From the NCBI GenBank assembly GCA_003480425.1, contig QUJA01000052.1, positions 1-15,501 of the forward strand: a stretch of 15,501 nucleotides of DNA, read 5' to 3'. The notes under the pieces were generated by a model that saw only the letters and a list, made by a program, of their open reading frames with translations, was not told the origin of the DNA and ran no database searches. A program made the translations under genes and the position numbers. How positions within the stretch are numbered: position 1 is the first letter of the stretch; every line of letters begins with the position of its first letter. This document shows positions 7,323 to 15,399 of this stretch, in pieces. The stretch is from Firmicutes bacterium AM31-12AC (GTDB lineage: Bacteria; Bacillota; Clostridia; Lachnospirales; Lachnospiraceae).

Positions 7323-7904
7323 TTAAGCCACTGTGAGCTTCTGTATGCTTCTTCCATTTCTCCAAAGCCGGTTATATACATCTGTACATTTTTTATATTT
7401 GCAAAATGTTCTTTCTGCTTCTTCTTTATTGCAATAAACCTTCCAGCATCCAATGCAATGACAATTCTTTCCTTTATTAACAATAAAGCCGATCACATCA
7501 TCCAATGGATATCCCAGGAATAATCCGATTTCATGTGGGAATGTTCCGTTTTCTTCTAAACGTTCAATCAAATGAGAAATAGCATGATGCGGATCCGTAT
7601 CCTGATATCCATATTTTCGAAGCAAGTTCATCACTCCTGGTTTTTCCAGATCTTGTTGCAACTTTTTCATGCGGCAGACATAAATCAACGCCCTGTTTTC
7701 TTGTTTTTGTAATATAAACAGACTTAATCCTTTTTCTTTCATCTCTTTTTCCCAATACATTATACTCATTTCAAGTGATTGTATACATGTATATTTGCAT
7801 GTAAATAAATTTGCGGTTTTAAGAGATGCCAGTGTAGGGGCACAATGCATGATCAAACACTGCTCCAGCCCTTCTGCAGTGTTTCCCATATTACGTTTCT
7901 TCAT
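7323..7904 (-). CDS. DUF3793 family protein, Cys-rich
   Basis: This 193-residue protein of unknown biochemical role resembles DUF3793, which I know mainly from Clostridia iron-uptake and flavodoxin neighbourhoods. The N-terminus has HCAPTLASLKTANLF (20-34), the middle holds ERLEENGTFPHEIGLFLGYP (114-133), and the C-terminus clusters cysteines at 148, 150, 153, 158, 168 and 173. Cys-rich spacing of this kind could bind iron, zinc or an Fe-S cluster, but no known motif fits exactly. The likely ribosome site is GAAAGGA about eight bases before the ATG. It lies between DUF2325 (25-base gap) and flavodoxin (39-base gap). Another open frame at 7280-7483 overlaps its 3' end but lacks family resemblance. 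Confidence 0.85.
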   Translation of the reverse strand: MKKRNMGNTAEGLEQCLIMHCAPTLASLKTANLFTCKYTCIQSLEMSIMYWEKEMKEKGLSLFILQKQENRALIYVCRMKKLQQDLEKPGVMNLLRKYGYQDTDPHHAISHLIERLEENGTFPHEIGLFLGYPLDDVIGFIVNKGKNCHCIGCWKVYCNKEEAERTFCKYKKCTDVYNRLWRNGRSIQKLTVA

Positions 7905-7929
7905 ATCTGCAATCCTTTCACTTCATTAT

Positions 7930-8211
7930 TTATGCACAGCAAGATTTCAAAATTTCTGTCAATGCATTCTGACTGCTTGTGTGAGAACGCACAACATCTG
8001 TTTTTGAACTGTCAATTTCATCCAAAGCTGTTTTTACCATCTTATGTGACACTGTGTTTGTAAATAATACGAGAAGATCTGGACATCCAATCTGTTTATC
8101 AAAATCCGCCTTCATGTGTGTAAATACTTTTACCTTGCATTTGTAGGATTTACATATTTTCTTATACTGGGCTACCATTCTGTCGTGCCCTCCGACAATT
8201 ACTATGCTCAT
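7930..8211 (-). CDS. DUF2325 family protein
   Basis: This small 93-residue protein begins with MSIVIVGGHDRMV, a Rossmann-like strand and glycine turn typical of DUF2325. It continues with PDLLVLFTNTVSHKMV and VVRSHTSSQNAL, the other conserved blocks I recognise. It ends in Cys-Cys. An AGGAGG site stands directly before the ATG. It is the first gene of the DUF2325, DUF3793, flavodoxin operon and follows the promoter at 8305-8333 with a leader of about 85 bases. Its molecular role is not known. The single-domain length and histidine near the N-terminus suggest a small sensor or chaperone-like partner, which is speculation. Confidence 0.85.
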   Translation of the reverse strand: MSIVIVGGHDRMVAQYKKICKSYKCKVKVFTHMKADFDKQIGCPDLLVLFTNTVSHKMVKTALDEIDSSKTDVVRSHTSSQNALTEILKSCCA

Positions 8212-8279
8212 TTTTCCTCCTGTTTCTGATTGTTAAAATCTTGCATTCTCTATTTTCGTGTTACCTTCAATTATCATTT

Positions 8280-8317
8280 GTTAGCTCTTTCTAACTACAC
8301 GGTTAGTATATTCTAAC
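8280..8317. promoter_or_regulatory. Double palindromic operator (GTTAG-N6-CTAAC twice, 22-bp pitch)
   Basis: Exact GTTAG-N6-CTAAC palindromes occur at 8280-8295 and 8302-8317. The bases between them also give CTAAC-N6-GTTAG, so four half-sites repeat every 11 bases on one face of the helix. The second palindrome covers the -10 box (8305-8310) and part of the spacer of the minus promoter; the first lies around the transcript start. This is the geometry of a repressor site that binds two dimers. The TTAG/CTAA half-site is reminiscent of DtxR/IdeR-type iron regulators, but the regulator is not encoded in the window. Confidence 0.7.
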
Positions 8318-8333
8318 TTTCTCTCCTTGTCAA
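8305..8333 (-). promoter_or_regulatory. Promoter of the DUF2325-DUF3793-flavodoxin operon
   Basis: On the minus strand a perfect TTGACA (8328-8333) and TATACT (8305-8310) are separated by exactly 17 bases. This is one of the best SigA-type promoters in the window. A strong promoter under a phased palindromic operator fits a gene set that is normally shut off by a metal-loaded repressor and strongly induced on starvation. Confidence 0.8.
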
Positions 8334-8450
8334 TTCTATTCAATGATAACTTTTCTCATTTACTTTCTTCTATATGTGAGATTTTTCATATACTATACAA
8401 CCTTACAACATTCTCCTCGAAAATTAATGACCATTCGTCATTTTTGCTTA

Positions 8451-8479
8451 TAGAAATCATTATTACTTTCTGATATACT
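8451..8479 (+). promoter_or_regulatory. Extended -10 promoter of the YhgE/Pip operon
   Basis: TGATATACT gives a TG-extended -10 box with TATACT at 8474-8479. TAGAAA at 8451-8456 is a 4/6 match to the -35 consensus at 17 bases. The expected start near 8486 leaves a leader of about 50 bases. Confidence 0.5.
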
Positions 8480-8514
8480 GGTGTTAAATTGAGATTTTAT
8501 ACATACTCGTTGTT

Positions 8515-8522
8515 AAAGGAGG
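8515..8522 (+). promoter_or_regulatory. Ribosome binding site with long spacing before the first YhgE/Pip gene
   Basis: AAAGGAGG is a full consensus but lies 13 bases from the ATG at 8536, longer than usual. No in-frame ATG, GTG or TTG stands closer upstream, so the 8536 start is kept. Confidence 0.6.
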
Positions 8523-8535
8523 ATTTTTATTTAGG

Positions 8536-11076
8536 ATGAAGACAACACTTCAAATATTCAAACGTGACTGCATGCGTTTGCTTCGCAATCCAGTTGCTAT
8601 GCTTGTTGTGATCGGCGTCTGTATTCTGCCATCGCTTTATGCCTGGTTCAACATTGCCGCTAACATGGATCCATACAGCAATACAAAAGGGATTAAAGTA
8701 GCAATTGCCAGCAATGATGCCGGAGCTTGCTCCGATAAGATTTCCCTCAATGCAGGTTCTTCGCTTATTGAACAATTAGAAAAAAATAATTCTCTTGGAT
8801 GGACTTTCGTAGATGAAGATGCTGCTATTGAAGGTGTAAGGTCCGGAAAATATTACGCTGCTATTGTGATTCCTGAAGATTTCAGCGAATCTCTTCTAAG
8901 TATCATCAGTGGCGAACCTCAGAACCCGGTTTTAGATTATTATGTAAATGAGAAGAAAAATGCGATTGCTCCAAAGATCACAGACACCGGAGCCGGTACG
9001 ATTCAGCAGGAAATCAACGATACTTTTTCCAATGTTGCCGCTGAAACAATTTCGAATTTAATTATTAAATCTGTCTCTAAAGTTTCCGGTAATATGAGTG
9101 ATATGAATACTGAGACACTGCGCTCTATTTCTGATATTCAAAAGAATCTGGATGACTATCAGACTACTTTGAAGGATTTTCAGGAAACTGTAAAGAGCAG
9201 CTCTTCGATTATCGCAGACACGCAAGCCTCTTTGGATTCTGTCAATACAGCCGCTTTATCCGGTGCGAAAACACTTTCCAGTGCGTCTGATGTATTAAAT
9301 ACCAGCCGCAGTGCAATTGGTACATTTTCTTCGACATTCTCTCAGAGCTTGTCTGATGGAGACCAATTGTTAAGCAATATTTACGGTTCTGCTTCTGACA
9401 AGCTTGGAACAATTGAAAATGATATGCAGACGATTAACGGGAATATAAGTAACAGTCTTGCTTCTGCCCAGAATCTGGTTGAATTAAATAAGGAAATAAT
9501 TAACGATTTACAAGTGATAACCGCTCATATTTCAAATGAAGAGCTTGTCGCAGCTTTAAATAGTAAGATTGCTGATTTGGAAAGTCAAAATATTAAATTG
9601 CAGGAACTTGTCAACTCTTTAAAAGCCGGAAATGACAATATAGAAACTGCTTTAAATGGTGCTTCTACTGCACGTACACAATTAAACACTCTTGTATCGC
9701 AGAGTAAACAGTCCTTGAGGGATTACCAGAATTCATTGAATCAGACATTGCTGCCGACTTTAAATCAGTCGCTAGATACATTTTCTACACTAAGTGGAAA
9801 TCTTTCTGCCACAATGAATGGGATTTATCCTTCTATTACTCAGTTGAAATCCATCCTTGGACAACTCGACAGCAGCTTAAAAGACAGTGCTTCTGTTCTT
9901 GACTCGACCGGCACTGCACTTCAGACAGTAAATGATAAGCTTTCCAGCCTCACAACGGATTTAAAAGCTTTGCAAAGCTCCAGTGCATATCAGCAGTTTC
10001 TTTCTCTAAAAGGAATTGATGCAGATGGTATTTCAACTTTTATGTCATCACCGGTAACTGTTGATACAGAAGTACTCTACGATGTAAAGAATTATGGTTC
10101 TGCCATGACACCATTTTACACAAATCTGGCTCTTTGGGTAGGTGGACTGATTCTGGTTTCTATTTTCAAACAAGAGGTAGATTTTGATGAAAAAATTCCA
10201 AATGCAACTGCAACTCAGTGTTATTTTGGCCGTTTTCTTCTATTTCTGAGCATCGGACTTATTCAGAGTGTCATCGTATGTGCCGGTGATATCTGGCTTA
10301 TTAAAGCCCAATGCAATGAACCTGCCGCTTTTATTTTTGCCGGAATGGTATGCTCCGTTGTTTATGTCAGTCTGATTTATGCAATGGCACTTGCATTTAA
10401 ACACATTGGTAAGGCATTGTGCGTGCTTCTGGTTATTTTGCAGATTCCAGGATCATCTGGTACTTATCCAATTGAGATGATGCCAGCTTTCTTCCAGAAT
10501 CTTCATCCACTCCTTCCATTTTCGTATGGAATCAGTGCAATGCGTGAAGCTATTGCTGGAATGTATGCTCACAACTATCGTAGAAATTTATTGATCATGC
10601 TTGTATTCCTTGGAATCGCATTTCTCATCGGTCTTGGACTTCGTCCTCTGCTGATGAACCTAAATTACCTGTTTGACCGCAGACTTGCTGTTACAGATTT
10701 GATGTTGTGTGAGACTTCCAGTACAGAACGAAACACTCAGCAAGTATCTATGATTTATAAAGCAATGCTCTACAATGAAGTTACACGCAAGGAATTGACC
10801 GATAAGGCGGAAAAATTTGAACGCACTTATTCGAGACGAATCCGTCGTGGATTCAATTGCATTTTTATACTTGCTTTTGTTTTTCTGATTCTGATGTTCA
10901 GTTTGGAATCTAAGCTTGTATTTTTAATTTTGTGGATTGTTTCCGTAGTTGTATTGGCATTTTACTTGATTATTATGGAATACATCCACGACAAAACACA
11001 GAAGCAATTAGAACTTGCCAAGTTATCTGAAGATGAATTATTAAAACTTTTGAAGAAAGGAAATGAACGATCATGA
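8536..11076 (+). CDS. YhgE/Pip family membrane protein (ABC-2-like), long form
   Basis: This 846-residue protein has the YhgE/Pip architecture. An N-terminal helix (about 19-40) ends in the hallmark LPSLYAWFNIAANMDPYSNT. An extracytoplasmic domain carries SGKYYAAIVIPEDFS. A long Ser/Thr/Gln-rich helical stalk (about 180-490) follows, then five C-terminal helices (about 525-705) including GKALCVLLVILQIPGSSGTYPIE. The family includes phage-receptor proteins and is related to EsaA/YueB of type VII secretion; most members have no known substrate. Unlike its downstream paralogue it has an extra C-terminal part (about 710-846) with two more helices at 772-815 and a charged tail. Its stop overlaps the next start in an ATGA, so the two are translationally coupled. 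Confidence 0.9.
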   Translation: MKTTLQIFKRDCMRLLRNPVAMLVVIGVCILPSLYAWFNIAANMDPYSNTKGIKVAIASNDAGACSDKISLNAGSSLIEQLEKNNSLGWTFVDEDAAIEGVRSGKYYAAIVIPEDFSESLLSIISGEPQNPVLDYYVNEKKNAIAPKITDTGAGTIQQEINDTFSNVAAETISNLIIKSVSKVSGNMSDMNTETLRSISDIQKNLDDYQTTLKDFQETVKSSSSIIADTQASLDSVNTAALSGAKTLSSASDVLNTSRSAIGTFSSTFSQSLSDGDQLLSNIYGSASDKLGTIENDMQTINGNISNSLASAQNLVELNKEIINDLQVITAHISNEELVAALNSKIADLESQNIKLQELVNSLKAGNDNIETALNGASTARTQLNTLVSQSKQSLRDYQNSLNQTLLPTLNQSLDTFSTLSGNLSATMNGIYPSITQLKSILGQLDSSLKDSASVLDSTGTALQTVNDKLSSLTTDLKALQSSSAYQQFLSLKGIDADGISTFMSSPVTVDTEVLYDVKNYGSAMTPFYTNLALWVGGLILVSIFKQEVDFDEKIPNATATQCYFGRFLLFLSIGLIQSVIVCAGDIWLIKAQCNEPAAFIFAGMVCSVVYVSLIYAMALAFKHIGKALCVLLVILQIPGSSGTYPIEMMPAFFQNLHPLLPFSYGISAMREAIAGMYAHNYRRNLLIMLVFLGIAFLIGLGLRPLLMNLNYLFDRRLAVTDLMLCETSSTERNTQQVSMIYKAMLYNEVTRKELTDKAEKFERTYSRRIRRGFNCIFILAFVFLILMFSLESKLVFLILWIVSVVVLAFYLIIMEYIHDKTQKQLELAKLSEDELLKLLKKGNERS

Positions 11077-13267
11077 GAAATATCCTGGAAATTTTTAAAC
11101 GTGACATCGTGCGGATTAAAACAAATGTAATCGCATTGCTGGTCATCCTCGGAATCACGATTGTTCCGCCACTTTATGCATGGTTTAATATTGCTGCAAG
11201 CTGGGACCCTTATGGTAATACAAGTAGCTTAAAGGTTGCTGTTGCAAGCGTGGACGAGGGATATGAAGGGGATTTGATTCCTCTGAATATCAACATTGGT
11301 GACAATGTTCTTTCTGCTCTTCGTGAAAATACGCAATTAGACTGGGTGTTTACTACAAAGGATAAAGCAACGAAGGGTGTAAAATCCGGAAAGTACTATG
11401 CCGCTGTTATCATTCCTGAAAATTTCAGTAAAGATATGATGAGCATTTTCTCAAGTGATATCGAAAACCCAAAAATCACTTACTATTATAATGCGAAGGA
11501 AAATGCGATTGCACCGAAGATTACCGACAAGGGAGCGAGTGCAATCCAAAACAGGTTAATTCTGTATTTATAGAAACGATATCCGAAACTGCACTTGTAG
11601 CACTTCAGTCTGTATCTGATATGGCAGATGAAAGTGGCGCTGATGTAATTCTTAATAACCTTTTAAATAACCTGAGCGCTATTTCAAATGATTTGACTGC
11701 TGCGTCCGGTACAATCCAGTCCTTTTCAAACCTGACCGGTTCTGCCAAGAATATGCTGGACACAACCTCAGAATTTTTAACTGAGTCAAAAACGCATTCG
11801 GACAGCAGCTTAGCTTCTTTGAAAAATACGAAAAATTCATTTTCCGACGTAAAAACATCTATCAGTGGCGCAACCGATGGAATTAACGCAGCAATTTCCG
11901 GAAGCCAGAGCTTTTACACGCAGCTCTCTTCCATTATTGACGATGCGTTTGCATCACAGTCGGGAAGTGCAGAAACGCTTGCTAATACGTTAAATGGCCT
12001 GGGGGATAAGATTACTCCGATCATCAATGGGTATCAGACACTTATCCAGGCATTCTCTGATTTGAGAAATACGCTTCCTGATGAACTACCGAGTGGTATT
12101 GCAGACGAACTGGATTCTATTATCCGTCGTTTGAACAGTGCTGTTGCAACTCAGCAAAATTTGCAGAACAAGTTATACCAGTCTGCACAGGATATACAGA
12201 ATTCGCCGGCTAACATTGCCGCCGCAAAGGCTGAGCTGGATCAACTGATCCAAACAAGCAGCAACAGCCTTGTTTCCATAAAAAATGACTACGAAAATAA
12301 TGTGGAAAATAGTTTGAATACTCTGTTTGACTCTCTTGGAACGACAAGCTCAACCATTTCTACTTTATTTACACAATTGGATACAACAGCGGACAATATC
12401 CATAAGCTGTCAGGTTCTGCCTCTTCTGATCTTGCAAAGATTCAGACTACATTGTCAGACACCTCTGCACTGATCGACAAGACATCGAAAAGGATGAACA
12501 CAACAATTGACCAGTTGAAGAAAATCAAAAGCAGCGGGGATTACAAACAACTACAGCAGATTTTATCTGGAAACAGTGAAACAATTGCCAGCTTTTTATC
12601 TTCTCCTGTTACATTAAAAACACATGAAATTTATCCTGTGGCAAATTATGGTTCAGCAATGGCACCATTCTATTCTGTCCTCTCCCTCTGGGTAGGAGGC
12701 ATTGTACTGGTTGCCATCTTAAAAGTAACCGTTTCGGCTTCTTCGACCGCCGGACTTAAAAACCTAAAACCATATCAGGTTTATCTTGGCCGCTATCCGA
12801 TTTTCCTGATTGTAGGACTTTTACAAGCCACCTTAATCTGCATGGGGGATTTGTGTTATTTACAGATTCAATGTGAGCATCCGTTTTTATTTTTACTTGC
12901 AGGATGGTTTAGCAGTATCGTATATGTAAATATCATTTACACGCTGACCGTCTCATTCGGAGACATCGGCAAAGCAATCTGCGTGATTTTACTCGTAGTA
13001 CAGGTTGCAGGTTCCGGTGGAACCTTCCCGATTGAGACTGCTCCTCCATTCTTTAGGGCTGTATATCCATTGCTGCCATTTGTACACAGTATGACTGCTA
13101 TGCGCGAATGCGTCGCCGGAATGTATGGTTCAACTTATTGGATACAAATGGGAATTTTAGGAATTTTCCTGATTATTTCTTTGTTCTTTGGATTGGTATT
13201 GAGAAATCCGATCATCAAGTTAAATGATGCTTTTATGGAGAAATTAGAAAGTACACATTTGATTTAG
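11073..13267 (+). pseudogene. Second YhgE/Pip family membrane protein, frameshifted
   Basis: The 5' part (11073-11573) encodes the family N-terminus with LYAWFNIAASWDPYGNT and SGKYYAAVIIPENFS, then runs into a stop. The rest continues in the -1 frame, open well before the ATG at 11621, to the stop at 13267. It includes the stalk and the C-terminal helices with VAGSGGTFPIE. Adding one A to the run at 11548-11551 restores AIQKQVNSVFIETISETA, which aligns with TIQQEINDTFSNVAAETI of the first YhgE protein and gives a 731-residue product. Everything else looks intact, so the lesion is recent, phase-variable or a sequencing error. It overlaps the upstream stop by ATGA. It lacks the extra C-terminal domain of its neighbour. 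Confidence 0.85.
11548..11551 (+). other. Frameshift site in an A tract
   Basis: Four A here put the 5' reading frame out of step with the downstream 548 codons; five A would join them without any stop. There is no X-XXY-YYZ slippery heptamer in the needed phase (the local codons are ATC CAA AAC), so programmed -1 frameshifting is not well supported. Confidence 0.8.
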
Positions 13268-13272
13268 AGAGC

Positions 13273-13339
13273 GAGCCAAAGGGGACGGGGTTAATGGCTT
13301 TGCAAGCAAAAAAGCCATTAACCCCGTCCCCTTTGGCTC
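13273..13339. repeat. GGGGACGG-type repeat, copy B: perfect 29-bp inverted repeat
   Basis: Positions 13273-13301 and 13311-13339 are exact reverse complements around a 9-base loop. The arm contains GCCAAAGGGGACGGGGTTA. It fills the gap between the YhgE stop (13267) and the convergent radical SAM stop (13346), so it can end both transcripts as a strong hairpin. T runs outside the stem are poor, unlike a standard intrinsic terminator. It is the only complete copy of three in the window. The other two, at 1-68 and 15463-15501, share the core, which points to a dispersed palindromic element. Confidence 0.85.
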
Positions 13340-13345
13340 CTTCTT

Positions 13346-13960
13346 TTAATCCTCCCAAGGTCGGATTCGGTATGTTACTCCAAGATTTTCACAAATCTTC
13401 GCACACTGTGCTTCTTCTTCTTTTGTCAATGTTGTATCGACTGTTGACAATACAACATGTGGTACATACTGTTTTACTTCTTTTACAAAATCGAGCATTC
13501 CACGATATGCTTTATCTCCAAAAATGCTGCGGACCAATTCATTGTATTTCTGCTCATTTGGTGTATTTAAGCTGATTGAAATTGTATCTACCAAGCCTTT
13601 AAATTCTGGTGCTGTATCACGTTTATTGATCAGACTTGCCTGTCCGTTTGTATTCACACGAATTGGTTTCTGATATGTCTCTTTTACGAATTTTGCAACT
13701 TCAAGCAACGCATCTAATCTTTCTGTAGGCTCTCCAAATCCGCAAAATACAACTTCGTCAAACTTTGTCATATCGAATTTTTTAAACTCTTCTTTTACTT
13801 CTTCTACTGTTGGTTCATGTTCAAGCCAAAGTGAATCGGACTCTTCCATGTGATCTCTTGTCTGTCTCAAACAAAATGTACAGGCGCAAGAGCAACGATT
13901 TGTCAGGTTTACATACAAGTTGTTATGCACTTTATATAAGATTGTCATTGATTTTCTCAT
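13346..13960 (-). CDS. Radical SAM protein, TatD-associated type
   Basis: This 204-residue radical SAM protein has the cluster motif Cys23-X3-Cys27-X2-Cys30 in NRCSCACTFCLR, the SAM-contact motif GFGEPT and a conserved NTNGQ block. The short length and the motif CxFCLR match the TatD-associated (TatD-linked) radical SAM family, whose reaction is unknown. In other genomes it is next to or fused with a TatD nuclease; here no tatD is in the window. It ends the operon after the pyridoxamine kinase gene, with a 19-base gap and an AAGGAG site nine bases before the ATG. An additional Cys25 lies inside the motif. The family call rests on motif and length; the substrate is not known. Confidence 0.85.
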   Translation of the reverse strand: MRKSMTILYKVHNNLYVNLTNRCSCACTFCLRQTRDHMEESDSLWLEHEPTVEEVKEEFKKFDMTKFDEVVFCGFGEPTERLDALLEVAKFVKETYQKPIRVNTNGQASLINKRDTAPEFKGLVDTISISLNTPNEQKYNELVRSIFGDKAYRGMLDFVKEVKQYVPHVVLSTVDTTLTKEEEAQCAKICENLGVTYRIRPWED

Positions 13961-13979
13961 TGTATTTTTCTCCTTTTCT

Positions 13980-14819
13980 TTATCTTTTTCTGTTCAATGT
14001 GTGTAGTACCTCTTCAAAGCATACACCGTCTGTTACAGGAATATCCAGTTCTATTGAGCGTAAAATACATTTTTTAATAAATAAAGATGCTCTTTTTACA
14101 GAATCATGAAAATTTACTCCATTGACAGCGTCTGCTGAAATGATTGCAGAGAAAATATCTCCTGTTCCGGAACGCTGTGTTCCAACCTTCTGAGTCTTAA
14201 CGATAGATGGCTCCGTTCCTTTTTCATAGCAGAAATTGCAAATATAACTCTTCTGAGATACTCCGGTTATAACAACTTTTTCCGGCCCTTGTTCGGAAAG
14301 TTTTTCTGCCAATTCAATTACCTCCGCAACTTTCCAGTCTTCTTTATATGGCGTATCCGTCAAAATACATGCTTCTGTCAGGTTTGGAGTTAAAATATCA
14401 GCCTTGCACGCCAACTGCTTCATACGTTGACACATTTCCTCTGTATATGTTGAATACGTTTTTCCATAATCTCCCATAACCGGATCTACAATAACTAATG
14501 TATCTTTTGATTTAAATTCAGAAATAAATTCCTGCACGATTCGTATTTGTTCCGCTGAACCCAAAAATCCAGTGCTGATTCCATTAAATTTCAAATCCAA
14601 CTTTTTCCATTCTTCCATATAAGGCTCCATATTTTTTGTAAAATCTTCAAAAAAGAATGATGGAAAACCCGTATGATTAGAAAAAATAGATGTTGGCAAT
14701 GGGCAGCACTGTACCTTTAACATTGAAATAATGGGCAGGGACACTGCAATTGAGCAGCGTCCAAACCCAGAAATATCATTTATAACAGCTATTTTCTTTT
14801 GATGATTGTGTGATGTCAT
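13980..14819 (-). CDS. pdxY: Pyridoxamine / pyridoxal kinase
   Basis: This 279-residue ribokinase-fold enzyme phosphorylates vitamin B6 forms at the 5' hydroxyl in the salvage route to pyridoxal phosphate. Motifs: N-terminal NDISGFGRCS, DPVMGDYGKTY (from 112), TPNLTEA (144-150) and the anion-hole GTGD (218-221) with Asp221 as likely base. The N-terminal pattern and PDP-type metal region fit PdxY/PdxK rather than the HMP kinase ThiD. AAGGAG precedes the ATG. The ECF transporter gene ends three bases upstream of its start, so the pair are tightly coupled, which suggests the transporter imports the kinase substrate. Confidence 0.9.
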   Translation of the reverse strand: MTSHNHQKKIAVINDISGFGRCSIAVSLPIISMLKVQCCPLPTSIFSNHTGFPSFFFEDFTKNMEPYMEEWKKLDLKFNGISTGFLGSAEQIRIVQEFISEFKSKDTLVIVDPVMGDYGKTYSTYTEEMCQRMKQLACKADILTPNLTEACILTDTPYKEDWKVAEVIELAEKLSEQGPEKVVITGVSQKSYICNFCYEKGTEPSIVKTQKVGTQRSGTGDIFSAIISADAVNGVNFHDSVKRASLFIKKCILRSIELDIPVTDGVCFEEVLHTLNRKR

Positions 14820-14822
14820 CTG

Positions 14823-15347
14823 TTATACTCCTTCTGAGATAAATTTTGAAGCATGGCACTTTTCCATAACAAATCCCAGAACATAGAATCCAATAATTCC
14901 AATAATTCCTTCTGTTGTCAGTCCAGGTACCTGTGCAAGTCCTGTCGCAACACTTCCATACATGATTCCACCGGCAATTGTATATCCTGCAATCATAATT
15001 ACGATAGAAACCACTGCTCCGATAAATGTTCTAGCTGACAGCATACGTGCAGGTGTTTTCCCTGCATGTGTAACTTTTGAACCTGCATATCCCATAATAC
15101 CCTTAATAATCAAAGTAGGCAATACCCACTGCGGATATCCTGTCAATAAATCTGACAATGCAGAACCGACACCGCCGGCTAAAAGCCCGATATCCCAAGG
15201 GAATAAATACGAACACAGAAGAATACAAATATTTCCTAAATGCATATAACCAAGCGGAATCGGAATATGAATGATTGCTGTTGATATGCAGACAAGCGCA
15301 ATTGATAAGGCTGCAATTGTAATTTTTTTTGCTGAAAATCTTTTCAT
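14823..15347 (-). CDS. ECF transporter S component, probably vitamin B6 (PdxU-like)
   Basis: This small membrane protein of 174 residues has about five to six helices and binds the vitamin for an energy-coupling factor transporter. It shows the S-component layout: IAALSIALVCISTAI, then PLGYMHLGNI, then GGVGSALSDLLTGYPQW. The shared energising module (EcfA, EcfT) is not in the window, as usual for group II systems. The frame opens with ATG at 15362, but that codon abuts its only possible ribosome site. The ATG at 15347 has GGAGAG seven bases upstream and is chosen. Immediate linkage to pyridoxamine kinase suggests pyridoxine, pyridoxal or pyridoxamine as substrate; HMP or thiamine precursors are the main alternative. 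Confidence 0.85.
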   Translation of the reverse strand: MKRFSAKKITIAALSIALVCISTAIIHIPIPLGYMHLGNICILLCSYLFPWDIGLLAGGVGSALSDLLTGYPQWVLPTLIIKGIMGYAGSKVTHAGKTPARMLSARTFIGAVVSIVIMIAGYTIAGGIMYGSVATGLAQVPGLTTEGIIGIIGFYVLGFVMEKCHASKFISEGV

Positions 15348-15354
15348 AAGTAAT

Positions 15355-15360
15355 CTCTCC
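15355..15360 (-). promoter_or_regulatory. Ribosome binding site of the ECF S component, deciding the start
   Basis: GGAGAG on the minus strand is seven bases from the ATG at 15347. The upstream ATG at 15362 overlaps this site and has GAGGA only one base away, too close for initiation. Confidence 0.55.
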
Positions 15361-15399
15361 ATTCCTCACAGAAATCTTTCTGTATTTTTATTTTTCCAA

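Larger units (their letters stand above)
8212..8535. other. Divergent intergenic regulatory region
   Basis: This 324-base gap separates the flavodoxin operon (minus) from the YhgE/Pip genes (plus). It holds the minus promoter and its four GTTAG/CTAAC half-sites (8280-8333), an AT-rich stretch with a TATATG/CATATA inverted repeat (8371-8392) of no clear meaning, and a plus-strand extended -10 promoter near 8474. A consensus ribosome site for the YhgE gene lies at 8515-8522. I see no small ORF or structured RNA in it. Confidence 0.7.

Noticed and set aside
7280..7483. 67-codon minus-strand open frame overlapping the DUF3793 3' end and the flavodoxin start
   Set aside because: The overlapping DUF3793 frame shows the family C-terminus and conserved Cys pattern to its stop. 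The alternative has no recognisable motif or ribosome site and would overlap two good genes.
8371..8392. TATATG/CATATA inverted repeat in the divergent intergenic region
   Set aside because: Only six AT-rich base pairs, expected by chance in such sequence, and not aligned with either promoter.
11541..11573. Programmed -1 frameshift joining the two parts of the second YhgE/Pip gene
   Set aside because: No slippery heptamer in the right phase and no clear downstream pseudoknot. A single missing A explains the data and restores the aligned protein exactly.
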